A stretch of DNA of 64,000 bases from Nocardioides turkmenicus (GCF_011045035.1 NZ_JAALAA010000006.1:124001-188000), one strand, 5' to 3'. Positions 49,284 to 58,809 are shown, counted from the first letter of the stretch. Program-made: numbers and translations. The notes: generated from the letters alone by a model not told the origin.

Positions 49284-50915
49284 ATGTCCGAAAAGGCGGG
49301 CACCAGTACGTCCAAGGCGCTCGCGATCATCGAGCCCGACGACTCCACCGGAGCCTCGGGACCGACCGAGCCCGAGCAGGAGCCGCGGTTCACGCGCGAG
49401 ACGCTCGGCGTGATCGCCGGTGCTGCCGGTGTGCTGGCCGTGTGTCTGCTCGCGACCGCGCTGGTCGCCAACGGCAAGGCAAACCCGAGCGGCGACCGCA
49501 CCTGCCTGGGACCACAGATGACGATCGCGGTGGCCCCCGAGGCGGCGACCGCCGTCCGCAACATCCTCCAGGACGCCGGCTGCAGCCAGATGGAGGTGGA
49601 GGCCACCAAGGCCGACCAGGTCCTCCACCCGCTGGCGGTCGGTGGGGAGCTGCCCGACGTCTGGATCCCCGACTCCTCGCTCTGGCTCGACCGGGTCACG
49701 CCGGCCGAGGAGCCGGTGAAGCTGCGCGACTCGATGGCCTCCTCGCCGGTCGTGCTCGTCTCCGGCGACGGGCTCGCCCGCACCTCCTACTCCGAGGCCT
49801 TCGCCGAGGACGACCTGCTGCTCGGCGATCCGCAGCGGATGATGAGCGCCCTCGGCACCGTCGTCGCGGGCCAGGCGAAGCCGGGCGGCGAGGCCAGGCT
49901 GGAGCCGTACGCGGAGCGGATCGCCTCCGGCGCCGAGGCCGCCGCCCCGGCCGACTCGGCGCGTCTGGCCGAGCTGCAGACCGTCATGAGCGGAGTGACC
50001 GCGACCAGCGAGCAGCAGTGGTCGACGTACGCGCCGATGCTGAAGGCGGCCGCGCCGAAGGAGGGCACGGTCGTCCTCGACTACCCGGTCCTGATCACCG
50101 CCGACTCGTCCCGGCGCAACGCGATCGCCTCCTCGATCACCAGCTTCGCCCGGGTGCTCGACAGCCGTGCCGCCGACACCGCGCTGACCCAGGCCGGGTT
50201 CCGCACCAACGGGGCGGGCAAGCCGTCGCCCAACGTCGGCGCGTTCACCCGGGTCGACCAAGCCACCGTCGCGAGGACCGCTGCCGACTGGGCCGCCAAG
50301 CTGCGGCCGCAGCGGGCGCTCGCGGTTGTCGACGTCTCCGGCTCGATGGCCTGGCCGTCCGCTCCGGGGAGCGAGACGACCCGCCTCCAGCTCACCCAGG
50401 CGGCGGCGACGGAGGCCGTCGAGCTCCTTCCCGGCGGTGCCGCGATCGGGTTGTGGGCCTTCTCCGAGGAGACCGAGGGCGCCCTCGGGGGCGACCACAC
50501 CGTGCTCGTCCCGACCCGCCAGCTCGCCACGAACGGCCAGCGCGCGGCGCTGAGCGAGGAGATCGCCGGGCTCACCGCGCGCACCGGCGGCGGCACCGCC
50601 CTCCACGACACGGCGCTCGCCGCCTACCAGGCCGCGGTCGCCTCCTACGACCCGCTCGCCTCCAACACCGTGCTGCTCTTCACCGACGGCACCAACGACG
50701 ACCCCGACTCGATGGACCTCGCCGAGCTCGTACGTCAGCTGGAGGCCGCCTCCGACCCGAGCCGGCCGGTCCGCGTCCTGGGCATCGGGATCACCGCCGA
50801 CGCCGACCTCGGCGCGCTCCAGGCGATCGCCGACGCGACCGGCGGGGAGGCGTACGTCGCCGAGCGGCCGGAGGATGTCGGCAGTGTGCTGCGGGAGGCG
50901 CTCGGGCAGCGCTGA
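49284..50915 (+). CDS. Membrane-anchored protein with binding-protein-like and VWA domains
   Basis: 543-residue protein. A short cytoplasmic N-terminus and membrane helix (about 45-65) lead to an extracellular part. Residues 75-340 resemble a type 2 periplasmic binding protein (MTIAVAPEAATAVRNIL, PDVWIPDSSLWLDRV). Residues 350-543 form a von Willebrand A domain with a complete MIDAS: DVSGSM, the Thr in TGGGTALHD, and the Asp in FTDGTNDDP. The N-terminal part is poor in Cys, with two visible (TCLGP, AGCSQ). It has GGGGAG at 9 bases before ATG 49284. The role is not known; adhesion or solute sensing are possibilities. It precedes hflX without overlap. Confidence 0.85.
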   Translation: MSEKAGTSTSKALAIIEPDDSTGASGPTEPEQEPRFTRETLGVIAGAAGVLAVCLLATALVANGKANPSGDRTCLGPQMTIAVAPEAATAVRNILQDAGCSQMEVEATKADQVLHPLAVGGELPDVWIPDSSLWLDRVTPAEEPVKLRDSMASSPVVLVSGDGLARTSYSEAFAEDDLLLGDPQRMMSALGTVVAGQAKPGGEARLEPYAERIASGAEAAAPADSARLAELQTVMSGVTATSEQQWSTYAPMLKAAAPKEGTVVLDYPVLITADSSRRNAIASSITSFARVLDSRAADTALTQAGFRTNGAGKPSPNVGAFTRVDQATVARTAADWAAKLRPQRALAVVDVSGSMAWPSAPGSETTRLQLTQAAATEAVELLPGGAAIGLWAFSEETEGALGGDHTVLVPTRQLATNGQRAALSEEIAGLTARTGGGTALHDTALAAYQAAVASYDPLASNTVLLFTDGTNDDPDSMDLAELVRQLEAASDPSRPVRVLGIGITADADLGALQAIADATGGEAYVAERPEDVGSVLREALGQR

Positions 50916-50975
50916 GGGGCGCTCTCGGATAAGCATTGTCCCCCGGGTGGTGTGGCGCCGTACCCTTGTTGGTAT

Positions 50976-52475
50976 ATGACGAACAACGCACACGATTTCT
51001 CACTCGCTGACGAGCTCGAGGCCACCGAGGACTGGGACGCGCTCGACGACAGCTTCGAGAGTGCCGAAGAGTTTGGGTACAGCGCCGACGAGGATCCAGA
51101 GGACACCGATCCGACCGTCGGCGCGATGGAGCTCGCCGAGCGGCACGCGCTCAGGCGCGTCGCCAGCCTGCGCACCGAGCTCGAGGACATCACCGAGGTC
51201 GAATACCGGCAGCTGCGTCTGGAGCGAGTGGTGCTCGTGGGCGTGTGGGCCGGCGGCACCCAGGCGGACGCCGAGAACTCGCTGGCCGAGCTCGCGCTCC
51301 TCGCCGAGACGGCCGGCTCCGAGGTACTCGAGGCGATCTACCAGCGCCGCCAGGCGCCCGACCCTGCGACCTACATCGGCCGCGGCAAGGTCGAGGCGCT
51401 CAAGGAGATCGTCGCCGCCACCGGCGCCGACACCGTGATCGCCGACGGCGAGCTCGCGCCTTCGCAGCTCAGGAACCTGGAGGACCGCACCGGGGTCAAG
51501 GTCGTCGACCGGACCGCGCTGATCCTCGACATCTTCGCCCAGCACGCCAAGTCCCGTGAGGGTCAGGCCCAGGTGGAGCTCGCCCAGCTCAACTACATGA
51601 AGCAGCGGCTTCGTGGTTGGGGTGGCAACCTGTCCCGCCAGGCCGGTGGCCGGGTCGCCGGCGGTGCCGGTATCGGTGGTCGTGGTCCCGGTGAGACCAA
51701 GATCGAGACCGACCGTCGCCGGATCAACACCAAGATCGCCAAGCTCAACCGCGAGCTGAAGGCGATGAAGGGCACCCGCGACACCAAGCGTGCCGACCGC
51801 AAGCGTCACCAGATCCCCGCGGTGGCGATCGCCGGCTACACCAACGCCGGCAAGTCGTCGCTGCTCAACCGGCTCACCGGAGCCGGGGTGCTCGTCGAGG
51901 ACGCCCTCTTCGCGACCCTGGACCCGACCACCCGGCGTACGACCACCGAGGACGGCCGGGTCTACACGATGTCCGACACCGTCGGATTCGTGCGTCACCT
52001 GCCTCACCAGCTCGTCGAGGCTTTCCGCTCGACGCTGGAGGAGGTCGCCGACGCCGACCTGGTCGTGCACGTGGTCGACGGCTCCCACCCCGATCCCGAG
52101 GGCCAGTTGGCCGCGGTGCGCGAGGTGTTCGCCGAGATCGGTGCCGGTGACGTGCCCGAGCTGGTCGTGATCAACAAGTCCGACATCGCCGACCCGCTGG
52201 TGATCAGCCGGCTGCTCCGCGCCGAGCCCCACTCGGTCGCGGTCTCGGCCAAGACCGGAGAGGGCATCGAGGCGGCCATCAAGGCCGTCGAGCACGACCT
52301 GCCGCGGCCGGGCGTCGAGTTCTCCGCGCTGGTTCCCTACGAGCGGGGCGACCTGGTCAACCGGATCCACCAGCACGGCGAGATCGACCACCTCGAGCAC
52401 ACCGCCGAGGGCACCGTCGTCAAGGGCCGCGCCAACGCGGACCTGGCCGGTGAGCTGGCGGCTTACTCTGCCTGA
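50976..52475 (+). CDS. hflX: GTPase HflX
   Basis: Ribosome-associated GTPase that splits stalled or hibernating 70S ribosomes. The 499-residue protein has an N-terminal HflX domain (TYIGRGKVEAL, VVDRTALILDIFAQHA, then the glycine-rich GGRGPGETKIETDRR) and a G domain: G1 GYTNAGKSS, G3 DTVGF, G4 NKSD and G5 SAK. A long acidic N-terminal extension of about 60 residues is visible, as in other actinobacteria. Start is ATG 50976; the longer ORF at 50952 is not favoured. Placement near dapF is a conserved arrangement. Confidence 0.95.
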   Translation: MTNNAHDFSLADELEATEDWDALDDSFESAEEFGYSADEDPEDTDPTVGAMELAERHALRRVASLRTELEDITEVEYRQLRLERVVLVGVWAGGTQADAENSLAELALLAETAGSEVLEAIYQRRQAPDPATYIGRGKVEALKEIVAATGADTVIADGELAPSQLRNLEDRTGVKVVDRTALILDIFAQHAKSREGQAQVELAQLNYMKQRLRGWGGNLSRQAGGRVAGGAGIGGRGPGETKIETDRRRINTKIAKLNRELKAMKGTRDTKRADRKRHQIPAVAIAGYTNAGKSSLLNRLTGAGVLVEDALFATLDPTTRRTTTEDGRVYTMSDTVGFVRHLPHQLVEAFRSTLEEVADADLVVHVVDGSHPDPEGQLAAVREVFAEIGAGDVPELVVINKSDIADPLVISRLLRAEPHSVAVSAKTGEGIEAAIKAVEHDLPRPGVEFSALVPYERGDLVNRIHQHGEIDHLEHTAEGTVVKGRANADLAGELAAYSA

Positions 52476-52574
52476 TCTTCTGCGCTGATCCGGGGCCGGT
52501 TCCGGCGTTGCGACGTTGGTGATGCCGGGCTCGTCCCCCACACTTGGGACGGTCGGTCGATGGAGAGGGCACGG

Positions 52575-53330
52575 ATGCGCACAGAGGTACGTCCTGCGAC
52601 GCGCGCCAGGATCGTGGGTGCGCTGGCCGGTGCTGCCCTCGTGGCCACGCTGGCCGGCTGTGCCACCCCCGAGGACGACGGCGCGCTTCCGGGGCAGGAA
52701 ACGAGCCAGGGGAACGAGGTCACCCAGGACCTGTGCACCCGGCTGGCCGCCGAGTCCGTGACCCGCGCCGCGGTCGTGACCGGGGCCGGTGAGCGGGTGG
52801 TCGTGATCGGCGACTCCTGGGCCTCGGGCTTCGGGCTGGACGACCCCGGACTCTCGTGGCCGCGCTATCTCGACGGCGAGGTGCGGGTCTCCGGCTTCGG
52901 GGGCACCGGCTACTCCCATCACCTGATGGAACGGTGCGGCCCGATCTCCTTCCCCGAGCGCGTCCCCGACGCGGTGGCGCAAGGGGCCGACCTGGTCGTG
53001 CTCGAGGGCGGCATCAACGACTCCAAGAGCGACCTCGACGACGTCGAGAAGGGCTTCCGGGCCACCCTCGACGAGCTGAAGGGCTACGAGGTCGTCGTGC
53101 TCAGCGCTCCGAAGGTGAACTCCCGCGCCAAGGCGATCCGGGCCGTCAACAAGATGATGCGTCGGGTCTCGGCGGAGTACGGGGTGACCTACATCAACGT
53201 CTTCGACCTCGAGCTGCCCATGCTCGAGGACAACACCCATCTGACCGTCGCGGGTCACATGCAGTTCGGGGAGATCGTCGCCCGGCGGATCGCGGAGAGC
53301 CGATCGGAGACTGTCCCCGCACACGGCTAA
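52575..53330 (+). CDS. SGNH/GDSL-hydrolase lipoprotein
   Basis: 251-residue exported lipoprotein. A signal sequence ends at a lipobox LAGC (Cys near 28) followed by an acidic tether. The SGNH blocks are visible: block I VVIGDSWASGF with the catalytic Ser, block III GGIND, and the C-terminal NTHLTVAGH with the catalytic His. I start at ATG 52575 with GAGAGGG upstream; ATG 52560 is also possible. The esterase substrate is unknown. dinG follows after 10 bases. Confidence 0.88.
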   Translation: MRTEVRPATRARIVGALAGAALVATLAGCATPEDDGALPGQETSQGNEVTQDLCTRLAAESVTRAAVVTGAGERVVVIGDSWASGFGLDDPGLSWPRYLDGEVRVSGFGGTGYSHHLMERCGPISFPERVPDAVAQGADLVVLEGGINDSKSDLDDVEKGFRATLDELKGYEVVVLSAPKVNSRAKAIRAVNKMMRRVSAEYGVTYINVFDLELPMLEDNTHLTVAGHMQFGEIVARRIAESRSETVPAHG

Positions 53331-53340
53331 GGTTGCCCGA

Positions 53341-55335
53341 GTGACCGCAACCGACACCGCCTCCCAGACGCCCGTACGTGAAGCCCTGGCGGACGCGGTC
53401 GCGACCCTCGGCGGTGCCACCCGCGAGGGCCAGGTGAAGATGGCCGACGCGGTCGCGCAGGCGCTCGCCGACGAGGAGCACCTGCTGGTCGAGGCCGGCA
53501 CCGGCACCGGTAAGTCGCTGGCCTACCTGGTCCCGTCGCTGCTCCACGACAGCCGGGTCGTGGTGGCCACCGCGACCCTGGCGCTGCAGCACCAGCTGGT
53601 CGAGCGCGACCTGCCACGCCTGGTCAAGGCGATCGGCTCGCGCCCCGGCGTCGACGCCTCCTACGCCGTCCTCAAGGGTCGTTCCAACTACGCCTGCCTC
53701 CACCGGGTGCGCGAGGGTGCTCCCGACGACCAGGGCACCCTGGTCGACGTCCCGCTGGGCCCGATGGCCGAGAAGGTCCTCGAGCTGCGCAGCTGGGCCG
53801 AGAAGGAGGCGGAGAAGGGTGGCAGCGGTGAGCGCGACTCCGCGCCGCGCCACACCGACCGGGAGTGGCGGCAGGTCTCGGTCAACCACCGCGACTGCCT
53901 CGGCGCCGCCAAGTGTCCCTTCGGCGAGGAGTGCTTCGTCGAGGTCGCCCGCGACAAGGCGCAGAAGAGCCACCTGATCGTCACCAACCACTCGCTGCTC
54001 GCGATCGACGCGATCGAGGGCGTGCCGATGATCCCGGAGTACGACGCCGTGGTCATCGACGAGGCCCACGAGCTCGTCGCCCGGGTGACCCAGGCGGCGA
54101 CCGACGAGCTGACCGCCGCCGAGGTCGAGCGAGCCGCCCGCCGGGCCCAGAAGCACGTCGACGGCTCCGAGGCCGACGACCTGGCCGACGCGGCCGACGC
54201 GCTGCGGGCCGCGATCAACGAGACCTCGCCCGGTCGGTTCGTGACCATCCCGGAGGTCGTCTCCGACGCCCTCGTGCTGGTGCGCGACGCGGCCCGGTCC
54301 GCGCTCTCCGCGCTCCCGAAGCCGAAGGACTCCGACAGCGCCGACCCCGGGTTCCAGCAGGCCAAGGGTGGCCTGCAGGAGGTCTTCGCCACCGCCGAGC
54401 GGATGGCCGCCGCCTCCGACGCCGACGTCATCTGGCTCAACGAGGGCAGCGACCGGATCCCGCCGCGGCTCTGCGTCGCGCCGCTGCAGGTCTGGGCCCA
54501 GATGCGCGAGAAGCTGCTGCGCGAGAAGACCGTCGTCTTCGCCTCCGCGACCCTCAAGCTCGGCGGCGACTTCGGCCCGGTGGCCGGATCCCTCGGCCTC
54601 AAGGCGGAGGAGCGCACCGAGCTGGGCGCCGGGGCGCAGCGTACGGAGGATGTGCTGCCGTGGGTGGGGCTCGATGTCGGCAGCCCATTCGACTACGGCC
54701 GGCAGGGGATCCTCTACGTCGCCCGCCACCTGCCTCCTCCCGGACGCGACGGCATGGGCGCCAAGACCCTCGACGAGATCGTCGACCTGGTCGACGCCGC
54801 CGACGGACGTACGCTCGGGCTCTTCTCGTCCCGGCGGGCCGCCGAGGCCGCCGCGGAGGTGGTCCGCAAGAAGCTGCCCCACCTGACCACGCTGGCCCAG
54901 GGCGACGCGCAGCTGCCCGAGCTCGCCGCGCAGTTCGTCGCCGACCCCCACACGGTGCTCTTCGGCACCCTGTCGCTGTGGCAGGGGATCGACGTCCCCG
55001 GTGACACCTGCCAGCTCGTGATCATCGACCGGATCCCGTTCCCGCGGCCCGACGACCCGCTGATGTCGGCCCGGCAGCAGGCCGCCGACAAGGCCGGCGG
55101 CAACGGGTTCATGCAGGTCGCCGCCACCCACGCCGCGCTGCTCATGGCGCAGGGTGCCGGCCGGCTGATCCGCACCACCACCGACCGCGGAGTCGTCGCC
55201 GTCCTCGACGCGCGCCTGGCGACCGCCCGCTACGGCGGCTTCCTCAAGGCGAGCCTGCCGCCGATGTGGGCGACCACCGACCCCGCCATCGTGCGGCAGG
55301 CACTGAAGCGTCTCTCCGAGTCGGCATCCGTCTGA
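53341..55335 (+). CDS. dinG: DinG/XPD-type Fe-S DNA helicase
   Basis: 664-residue superfamily 2 5'-3' DNA helicase. Walker A is EAGTGTGKSLAYL (51-63), and the DEAH box is in VIDEAHEL. Four Cys that can hold the [4Fe-4S] cluster are visible: YACLHRV, then CLGAAKCPFGEEC. C-terminal motifs V/VI are present (FGTLSLWQGIDVPGDTC, GAGRLIRTTTDRG). It starts with GTG 53341. DinG is an SOS gene in E. coli, but no clear LexA-like box precedes it here, and it may be transcribed from the lipoprotein gene 10 bases upstream. Confidence 0.93.
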   Translation: MTATDTASQTPVREALADAVATLGGATREGQVKMADAVAQALADEEHLLVEAGTGTGKSLAYLVPSLLHDSRVVVATATLALQHQLVERDLPRLVKAIGSRPGVDASYAVLKGRSNYACLHRVREGAPDDQGTLVDVPLGPMAEKVLELRSWAEKEAEKGGSGERDSAPRHTDREWRQVSVNHRDCLGAAKCPFGEECFVEVARDKAQKSHLIVTNHSLLAIDAIEGVPMIPEYDAVVIDEAHELVARVTQAATDELTAAEVERAARRAQKHVDGSEADDLADAADALRAAINETSPGRFVTIPEVVSDALVLVRDAARSALSALPKPKDSDSADPGFQQAKGGLQEVFATAERMAAASDADVIWLNEGSDRIPPRLCVAPLQVWAQMREKLLREKTVVFASATLKLGGDFGPVAGSLGLKAEERTELGAGAQRTEDVLPWVGLDVGSPFDYGRQGILYVARHLPPPGRDGMGAKTLDEIVDLVDAADGRTLGLFSSRRAAEAAAEVVRKKLPHLTTLAQGDAQLPELAAQFVADPHTVLFGTLSLWQGIDVPGDTCQLVIIDRIPFPRPDDPLMSARQQAADKAGGNGFMQVAATHAALLMAQGAGRLIRTTTDRGVVAVLDARLATARYGGFLKASLPPMWATTDPAIVRQALKRLSESASV

Positions 55336-55341
55336 CCCCGT

Positions 55342-55411
55342 GCCGAGTGGGCTCGTTCTGACAGAAAACAACGCCGAGTCGGCTCGTCATGACGAGCCGA
55401 CTCGGCGTTGT
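55342..55411. terminator. 44-base perfect palindrome with an adjacent imperfect copy
   Basis: 55368-55411 is a perfect 22-bp dyad with no loop (left arm begins ACAACGCCGAGTC). A 21-base stretch just upstream (55342-55362) matches the left arm segment 55373-55393 at 18 of 21 positions. It lies between convergent dinG and the protease gene and should end both transcripts. Confidence 0.8.
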
Positions 55412-55416
55412 CTGGG

Positions 55417-56982
55417 TCAGCGGTAGGTCTTGGCCCACCAGCGGTGGGTGGCCTTATCGGGCGAGGCGATGCCGTGGCAGGAGTACGCGGTGCCCTGGCC
55501 GCACTTGAAGTTGCTGCTCGCGTTGGCGAAGGTGACCTCGACCTTGCGGATCCGCTTCGAGGAGAAGCCCTCGATGGTCTTGGTGGCGATGCCCTGGCTG
55601 TTGGGCTTGAGGTAGTAGACGCCGCGGGTGCCGTCGGTGCGGAAGACGCTGACCACGGCGGCGTTGGCGCTGGGGCGGGCCACGTCGACCTTCACCCGGA
55701 GCTTCCAGCCCCGACCGACGTTCTTCGGGACCAGGCGCTGGGAGGCGTAGGTGAGGTGCTTGAGGGTGAACTGGCCGTCGACCGTCTGTCGCTTGGCCGG
55801 CAGCGCGGTGCGGCCGTCGTAGACCGGCGGGTAGTAGGCGCCACCCTCGCTGTAGGTCTTCGAGGGGGCCAGGTTGGCGGCGGCGAAGCGGGTGTACTGC
55901 AGCTTCAGGGTGGTGCCGCGCGCGGCGAGCGCCTGACGGATGGCGGTCGTGGAGTAGGTCGAGGGGGCGCGGTTCCAGACGCTGAGGACCACCTCGGGCA
56001 GGTCGCCGCGCTCCCGGGCGAAGCGCTCGGAGAGGTAGCGGAAGAAGATCCAGTTGCCGTAGATGCCGAGGTTGGAGGCGCTGGAGTTGTCCAGCGGCTT
56101 GCGCTGGTCCTCGAGCTGACCGTAGGCCAGGTACTGCCGGTTGTCGTTGATGCTGTCGTAGACCTCGTCCTCGACCCAGGTCGCGGTCGACTCCATCATC
56201 CAGCGGTCCTCGCCGGCGTCGTAGGCGAACTGCACGGCGTGGAAGTACTCGTGGGCGGCGGTGACGCGGAGGTTCTCGGTGGGCGTGTTGACCGTGCCGT
56301 ACTCGCTGCTGGCGTAGTCGTTGTCCAGGACGCAGTAGGCCGTCGCAGCGGTCTTGGAGACCTTCGTCTCCGGCGCGCAGTAGCCGTAGTAGCCCTCGTC
56401 GTAGAGGTTCTCCAGGTAGATGTCGACCTTGCCCGGGGTGACCGTCTTGTCGGCCGCCGGCTTGCGGTAGCCCGCCTTCACGTAGATGTTGTGCACCTTG
56501 GTGACCACGTCACGCACCTGGGTCGCGTACGTCACCGAGGCCTTGTCGCCGCCCTTGCCCGGCGTGTAGTGGACGCAGACCACGTCGCTGCAGGTCTGGG
56601 TCGCGGCCCGCGGACGGGCGAGCAGCTCACGTGCGGCGGCCTTGTTGGAGCCGTCCAGGGCGTCCTTGGCGTTCCACAGGTCGGTCAGCGCGATGGTCGC
56701 GTCCGGCCGGCCGGCGACGTGCCGACCCGGCACGAACTGCCGGACGCCGCGCACCGACTGGTTGCGCTTGATCTTCTTGGCCTCGGCGAGCGCCTTCCTG
56801 GCCGCCTTCTCCGTCACCGGCTGCTCGATGCTGGTGTCGCCGCCGGTCCTCATCGAGCTCACCGAGCTCGCCGGGGTCGAGCCGGTTGCGGGCATGGTGG
56901 CGGCGAAGGTGGCCACGACCATGCCTGCGATCAGGACGAACGAGCGTTGGGTGCGGGTGATCCGGCGGGCAATGTTTCGCAT
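55417..56982 (-). CDS. Secreted HExxH metalloprotease of the MXAN_6640 type
   Basis: 521-residue exported protein. A basic N-terminus and hydrophobic core form a signal peptide (about residues 12-35). The HExxH motif is HEYFHAVQ (His244), and a Glu in MMESTATWVED is the probable third ligand, as in MXAN_6640-type putative metalloproteases. Cys pairs (TCSDVVC, GYCAPE/AYCVL, KCGQGTAYSC) suggest disulfides. The C-terminal 110 residues look beta-rich. Protease activity is predicted only. It is monocistronic and ends at the terminator shared with dinG. Confidence 0.8.
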   Translation of the reverse strand: MRNIARRITRTQRSFVLIAGMVVATFAATMPATGSTPASSVSSMRTGGDTSIEQPVTEKAARKALAEAKKIKRNQSVRGVRQFVPGRHVAGRPDATIALTDLWNAKDALDGSNKAAARELLARPRAATQTCSDVVCVHYTPGKGGDKASVTYATQVRDVVTKVHNIYVKAGYRKPAADKTVTPGKVDIYLENLYDEGYYGYCAPETKVSKTAATAYCVLDNDYASSEYGTVNTPTENLRVTAAHEYFHAVQFAYDAGEDRWMMESTATWVEDEVYDSINDNRQYLAYGQLEDQRKPLDNSSASNLGIYGNWIFFRYLSERFARERGDLPEVVLSVWNRAPSTYSTTAIRQALAARGTTLKLQYTRFAAANLAPSKTYSEGGAYYPPVYDGRTALPAKRQTVDGQFTLKHLTYASQRLVPKNVGRGWKLRVKVDVARPSANAAVVSVFRTDGTRGVYYLKPNSQGIATKTIEGFSSKRIRKVEVTFANASSNFKCGQGTAYSCHGIASPDKATHRWWAKTYR

Positions 56983-57075
56983 GAGATACCAGACGTTGGG
57001 GAAGGCAGACCAGGGCAGTCTAAGCGCACCGGCCCGCTGTGTCCGGGGGACACGGCCTAGTTGGCCTGGACGGGC

Positions 57076-58761
57076 CTAGACCGGCTCCGTGACGTGATGG
57101 AGCCGGTTGCTTCCGGTTGCGGTGGCGTACGACCTGGTCCAGGTGGCCGGCGTGCCGGCGTCGCGGCGCTCGCCGATGACGTACCAGTCCATCTGCGCGC
57201 GGTTGCGGGTCACGTCGAGCACGGAGAAGCCGTGGTCGTCGAAGTTGAGGTAGCGAACGTGGCGATTGGCGGTCCTGATGATGTTCTCGACGGTCACGCT
57301 GACCGTGCGCCGCGGGGCGCCGAGGATGTCCTTGAGGTTGTTCGAGGTCACCGAGGTGGCGACGAACTCGACGCCGGCCGTCTTGCCGAGCGGGTAGACG
57401 GCGGAGTCGTACGGCAGGTCGCAGGCCCACGCCGAGTGGATGTCGCCGGTGACGAAGACGGTGTCCGTGATCGCGTTGTTGCGGATGTGCTCGAAGAGCT
57501 CGGTGCGGTCCGCGGTGTAGCCGTCCCACTGGTCGACGTTGTAGGCGATGCCGTTGTCGGGGAGCAGGCCGGTGACGTCGTTGACCGGGCTGATGAGGCT
57601 CTTCGGGAGCGCGGCGAAGGTGACCGGCGCGATCATCACCGGGTTGCCGACGATCTTCCACTGGGCGTCGGTGAGCAGGCCTTCCTTGAGCCACTCCATC
57701 TGCTCGTCGCCGGTGATCGTGCGGTCGGGGTCGTCGACCTTGGCCGGCTCGGTGGGGGCGACCTGCTCGGAACGGTAGGAGCGCAGGTCGAGCATGCTCA
57801 ACTCGAGCAGGGTGCCGAACCTCAGGCGCCGGTAGATCCGGTCGTGGAGGTGGCCGTCGGTCTCGATGGTGGCCGTGCCGCTGACGCGCAGGGGCATCCA
57901 CTCGTCGTAGGCCTGGTTGGCGTTGGTCTTGCGCTCGATCCAGTCGTACTCGCCCGGCTCGTTGTTCTCCGCGCCGAGCAGCCAGGCGTCGTTGGCCGAC
58001 TCGTGGTCGTCCCAGGTGACGATCCAGGGCACGTGGGCGTGGGCGTCGGAGAGGTCGGAGTCGCGCTTGTACTGCGCGTGCCGGATCCGGTAGTCGGCCA
58101 GCGTGCGCATCTCGGTGACCGGCTCGTGGGAGCGGACGTCGTCGTTGTTCATGCCGTTGCCGTACTCACCGGGGGCGTACTCGTAGAGGTAGTCGCCCAG
58201 GTGGAGGATCGCGTGCAGGTCGTCCCGGGCGGCGAGGTGGCGGTAGGAGGCGAACCAGCCGGCCTGGAGGTTGGAGCAGGACACCACCCCGAAACGTACG
58301 TTGTCCGGGGTCGCGTCGGCGGCGGGAGCGGTGCGGGTGCGGCCGACGCGGCTGGTCTGGCCGTTGTAGGCGAAGCGGTAGAAGTACCAGGTCTCGGGGG
58401 AGAGGCCGGTGACGTCGAGCTTCACGGTGTGGTCCCGGTCGGGGCCGGTCTGCTGCGAGCCCTTCGCGGTGATGCGGCTGAAGTCGGCGGTGGGCGACAT
58501 CTCCCAGCGGACCAGGACCTCCTCGCCCAGCCCGGAGCCCGGTGTCGCCTCGGCGGTGGGCGTGACCCGGGTCCAGATGACCACCCGGTCGGGGAGCGGG
58601 TCGCCGGAGGCGACGCCGTGCTGGAAGTGGTTCAGCGTCGAGCCGGTTGCCTCGGCCGGGGCGGGGAGTGCCACGACTCCTGCTCCTGCGGAGGCGGCCA
58701 GTCCGGCGACGATGAGGGTGCGGCGATCGATCTGCGTCTGGGTCGGGCTGCTGTGGGTCAC
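57076..58761 (-). CDS. phoD: Tat-exported alkaline phosphatase PhoD
   Basis: 561-residue extracellular phosphomonoesterase/phosphodiesterase. The N-terminus has a twin-arginine signal (DRRTLIVAGLAAS) with an Ala-rich h-region. A PhoD N-terminal Ig-like domain (FQHGVASGDPLPDRVVIWTRV) precedes the calcineurin-like catalytic domain, with metal-ligand motifs LHLGDYLYEY, VTWDDHESANDAW and VTGDIHSAW. The conserved Cys of the Fe/Ca site lies in VVSCSNLQAG. Tat export fits cofactor-loaded PhoD. It starts with GTG 58761. No PhoP box is evident. Confidence 0.94.
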   Translation of the reverse strand: MTHSSPTQTQIDRRTLIVAGLAASAGAGVVALPAPAEATGSTLNHFQHGVASGDPLPDRVVIWTRVTPTAEATPGSGLGEEVLVRWEMSPTADFSRITAKGSQQTGPDRDHTVKLDVTGLSPETWYFYRFAYNGQTSRVGRTRTAPAADATPDNVRFGVVSCSNLQAGWFASYRHLAARDDLHAILHLGDYLYEYAPGEYGNGMNNDDVRSHEPVTEMRTLADYRIRHAQYKRDSDLSDAHAHVPWIVTWDDHESANDAWLLGAENNEPGEYDWIERKTNANQAYDEWMPLRVSGTATIETDGHLHDRIYRRLRFGTLLELSMLDLRSYRSEQVAPTEPAKVDDPDRTITGDEQMEWLKEGLLTDAQWKIVGNPVMIAPVTFAALPKSLISPVNDVTGLLPDNGIAYNVDQWDGYTADRTELFEHIRNNAITDTVFVTGDIHSAWACDLPYDSAVYPLGKTAGVEFVATSVTSNNLKDILGAPRRTVSVTVENIIRTANRHVRYLNFDDHGFSVLDVTRNRAQMDWYVIGERRDAGTPATWTRSYATATGSNRLHHVTEPV

Positions 58762-58777
58762 GCTGTATGGAACGACG

Positions 58778-58809
58778 CAGCCGCCGGCCCTGTCATGGGC
58801 CGGCGGCTG
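58778..58809 (-). terminator. 13-bp hairpin between lexA and phoD
   Basis: CAGCCGCCGGCCC (58778-58790) and its perfect complement (58797-58809) with a six-base loop lie between the lexA stop and the phoD start on the same strand. It likely terminates lexA and separates the two units. Confidence 0.75.

Noticed and set aside
53300..53345. SOS box before dinG
   Set aside because: No TCGAAC-N4-GTTCGA-like sequence is present near the dinG start; the gene may be read from upstream.
51000..53507. 835-codon minus-strand frame opposite hflX and the SGNH lipoprotein
   Set aside because: Shadow of recognised genes; the plus-strand products have intact GTPase and SGNH motifs.
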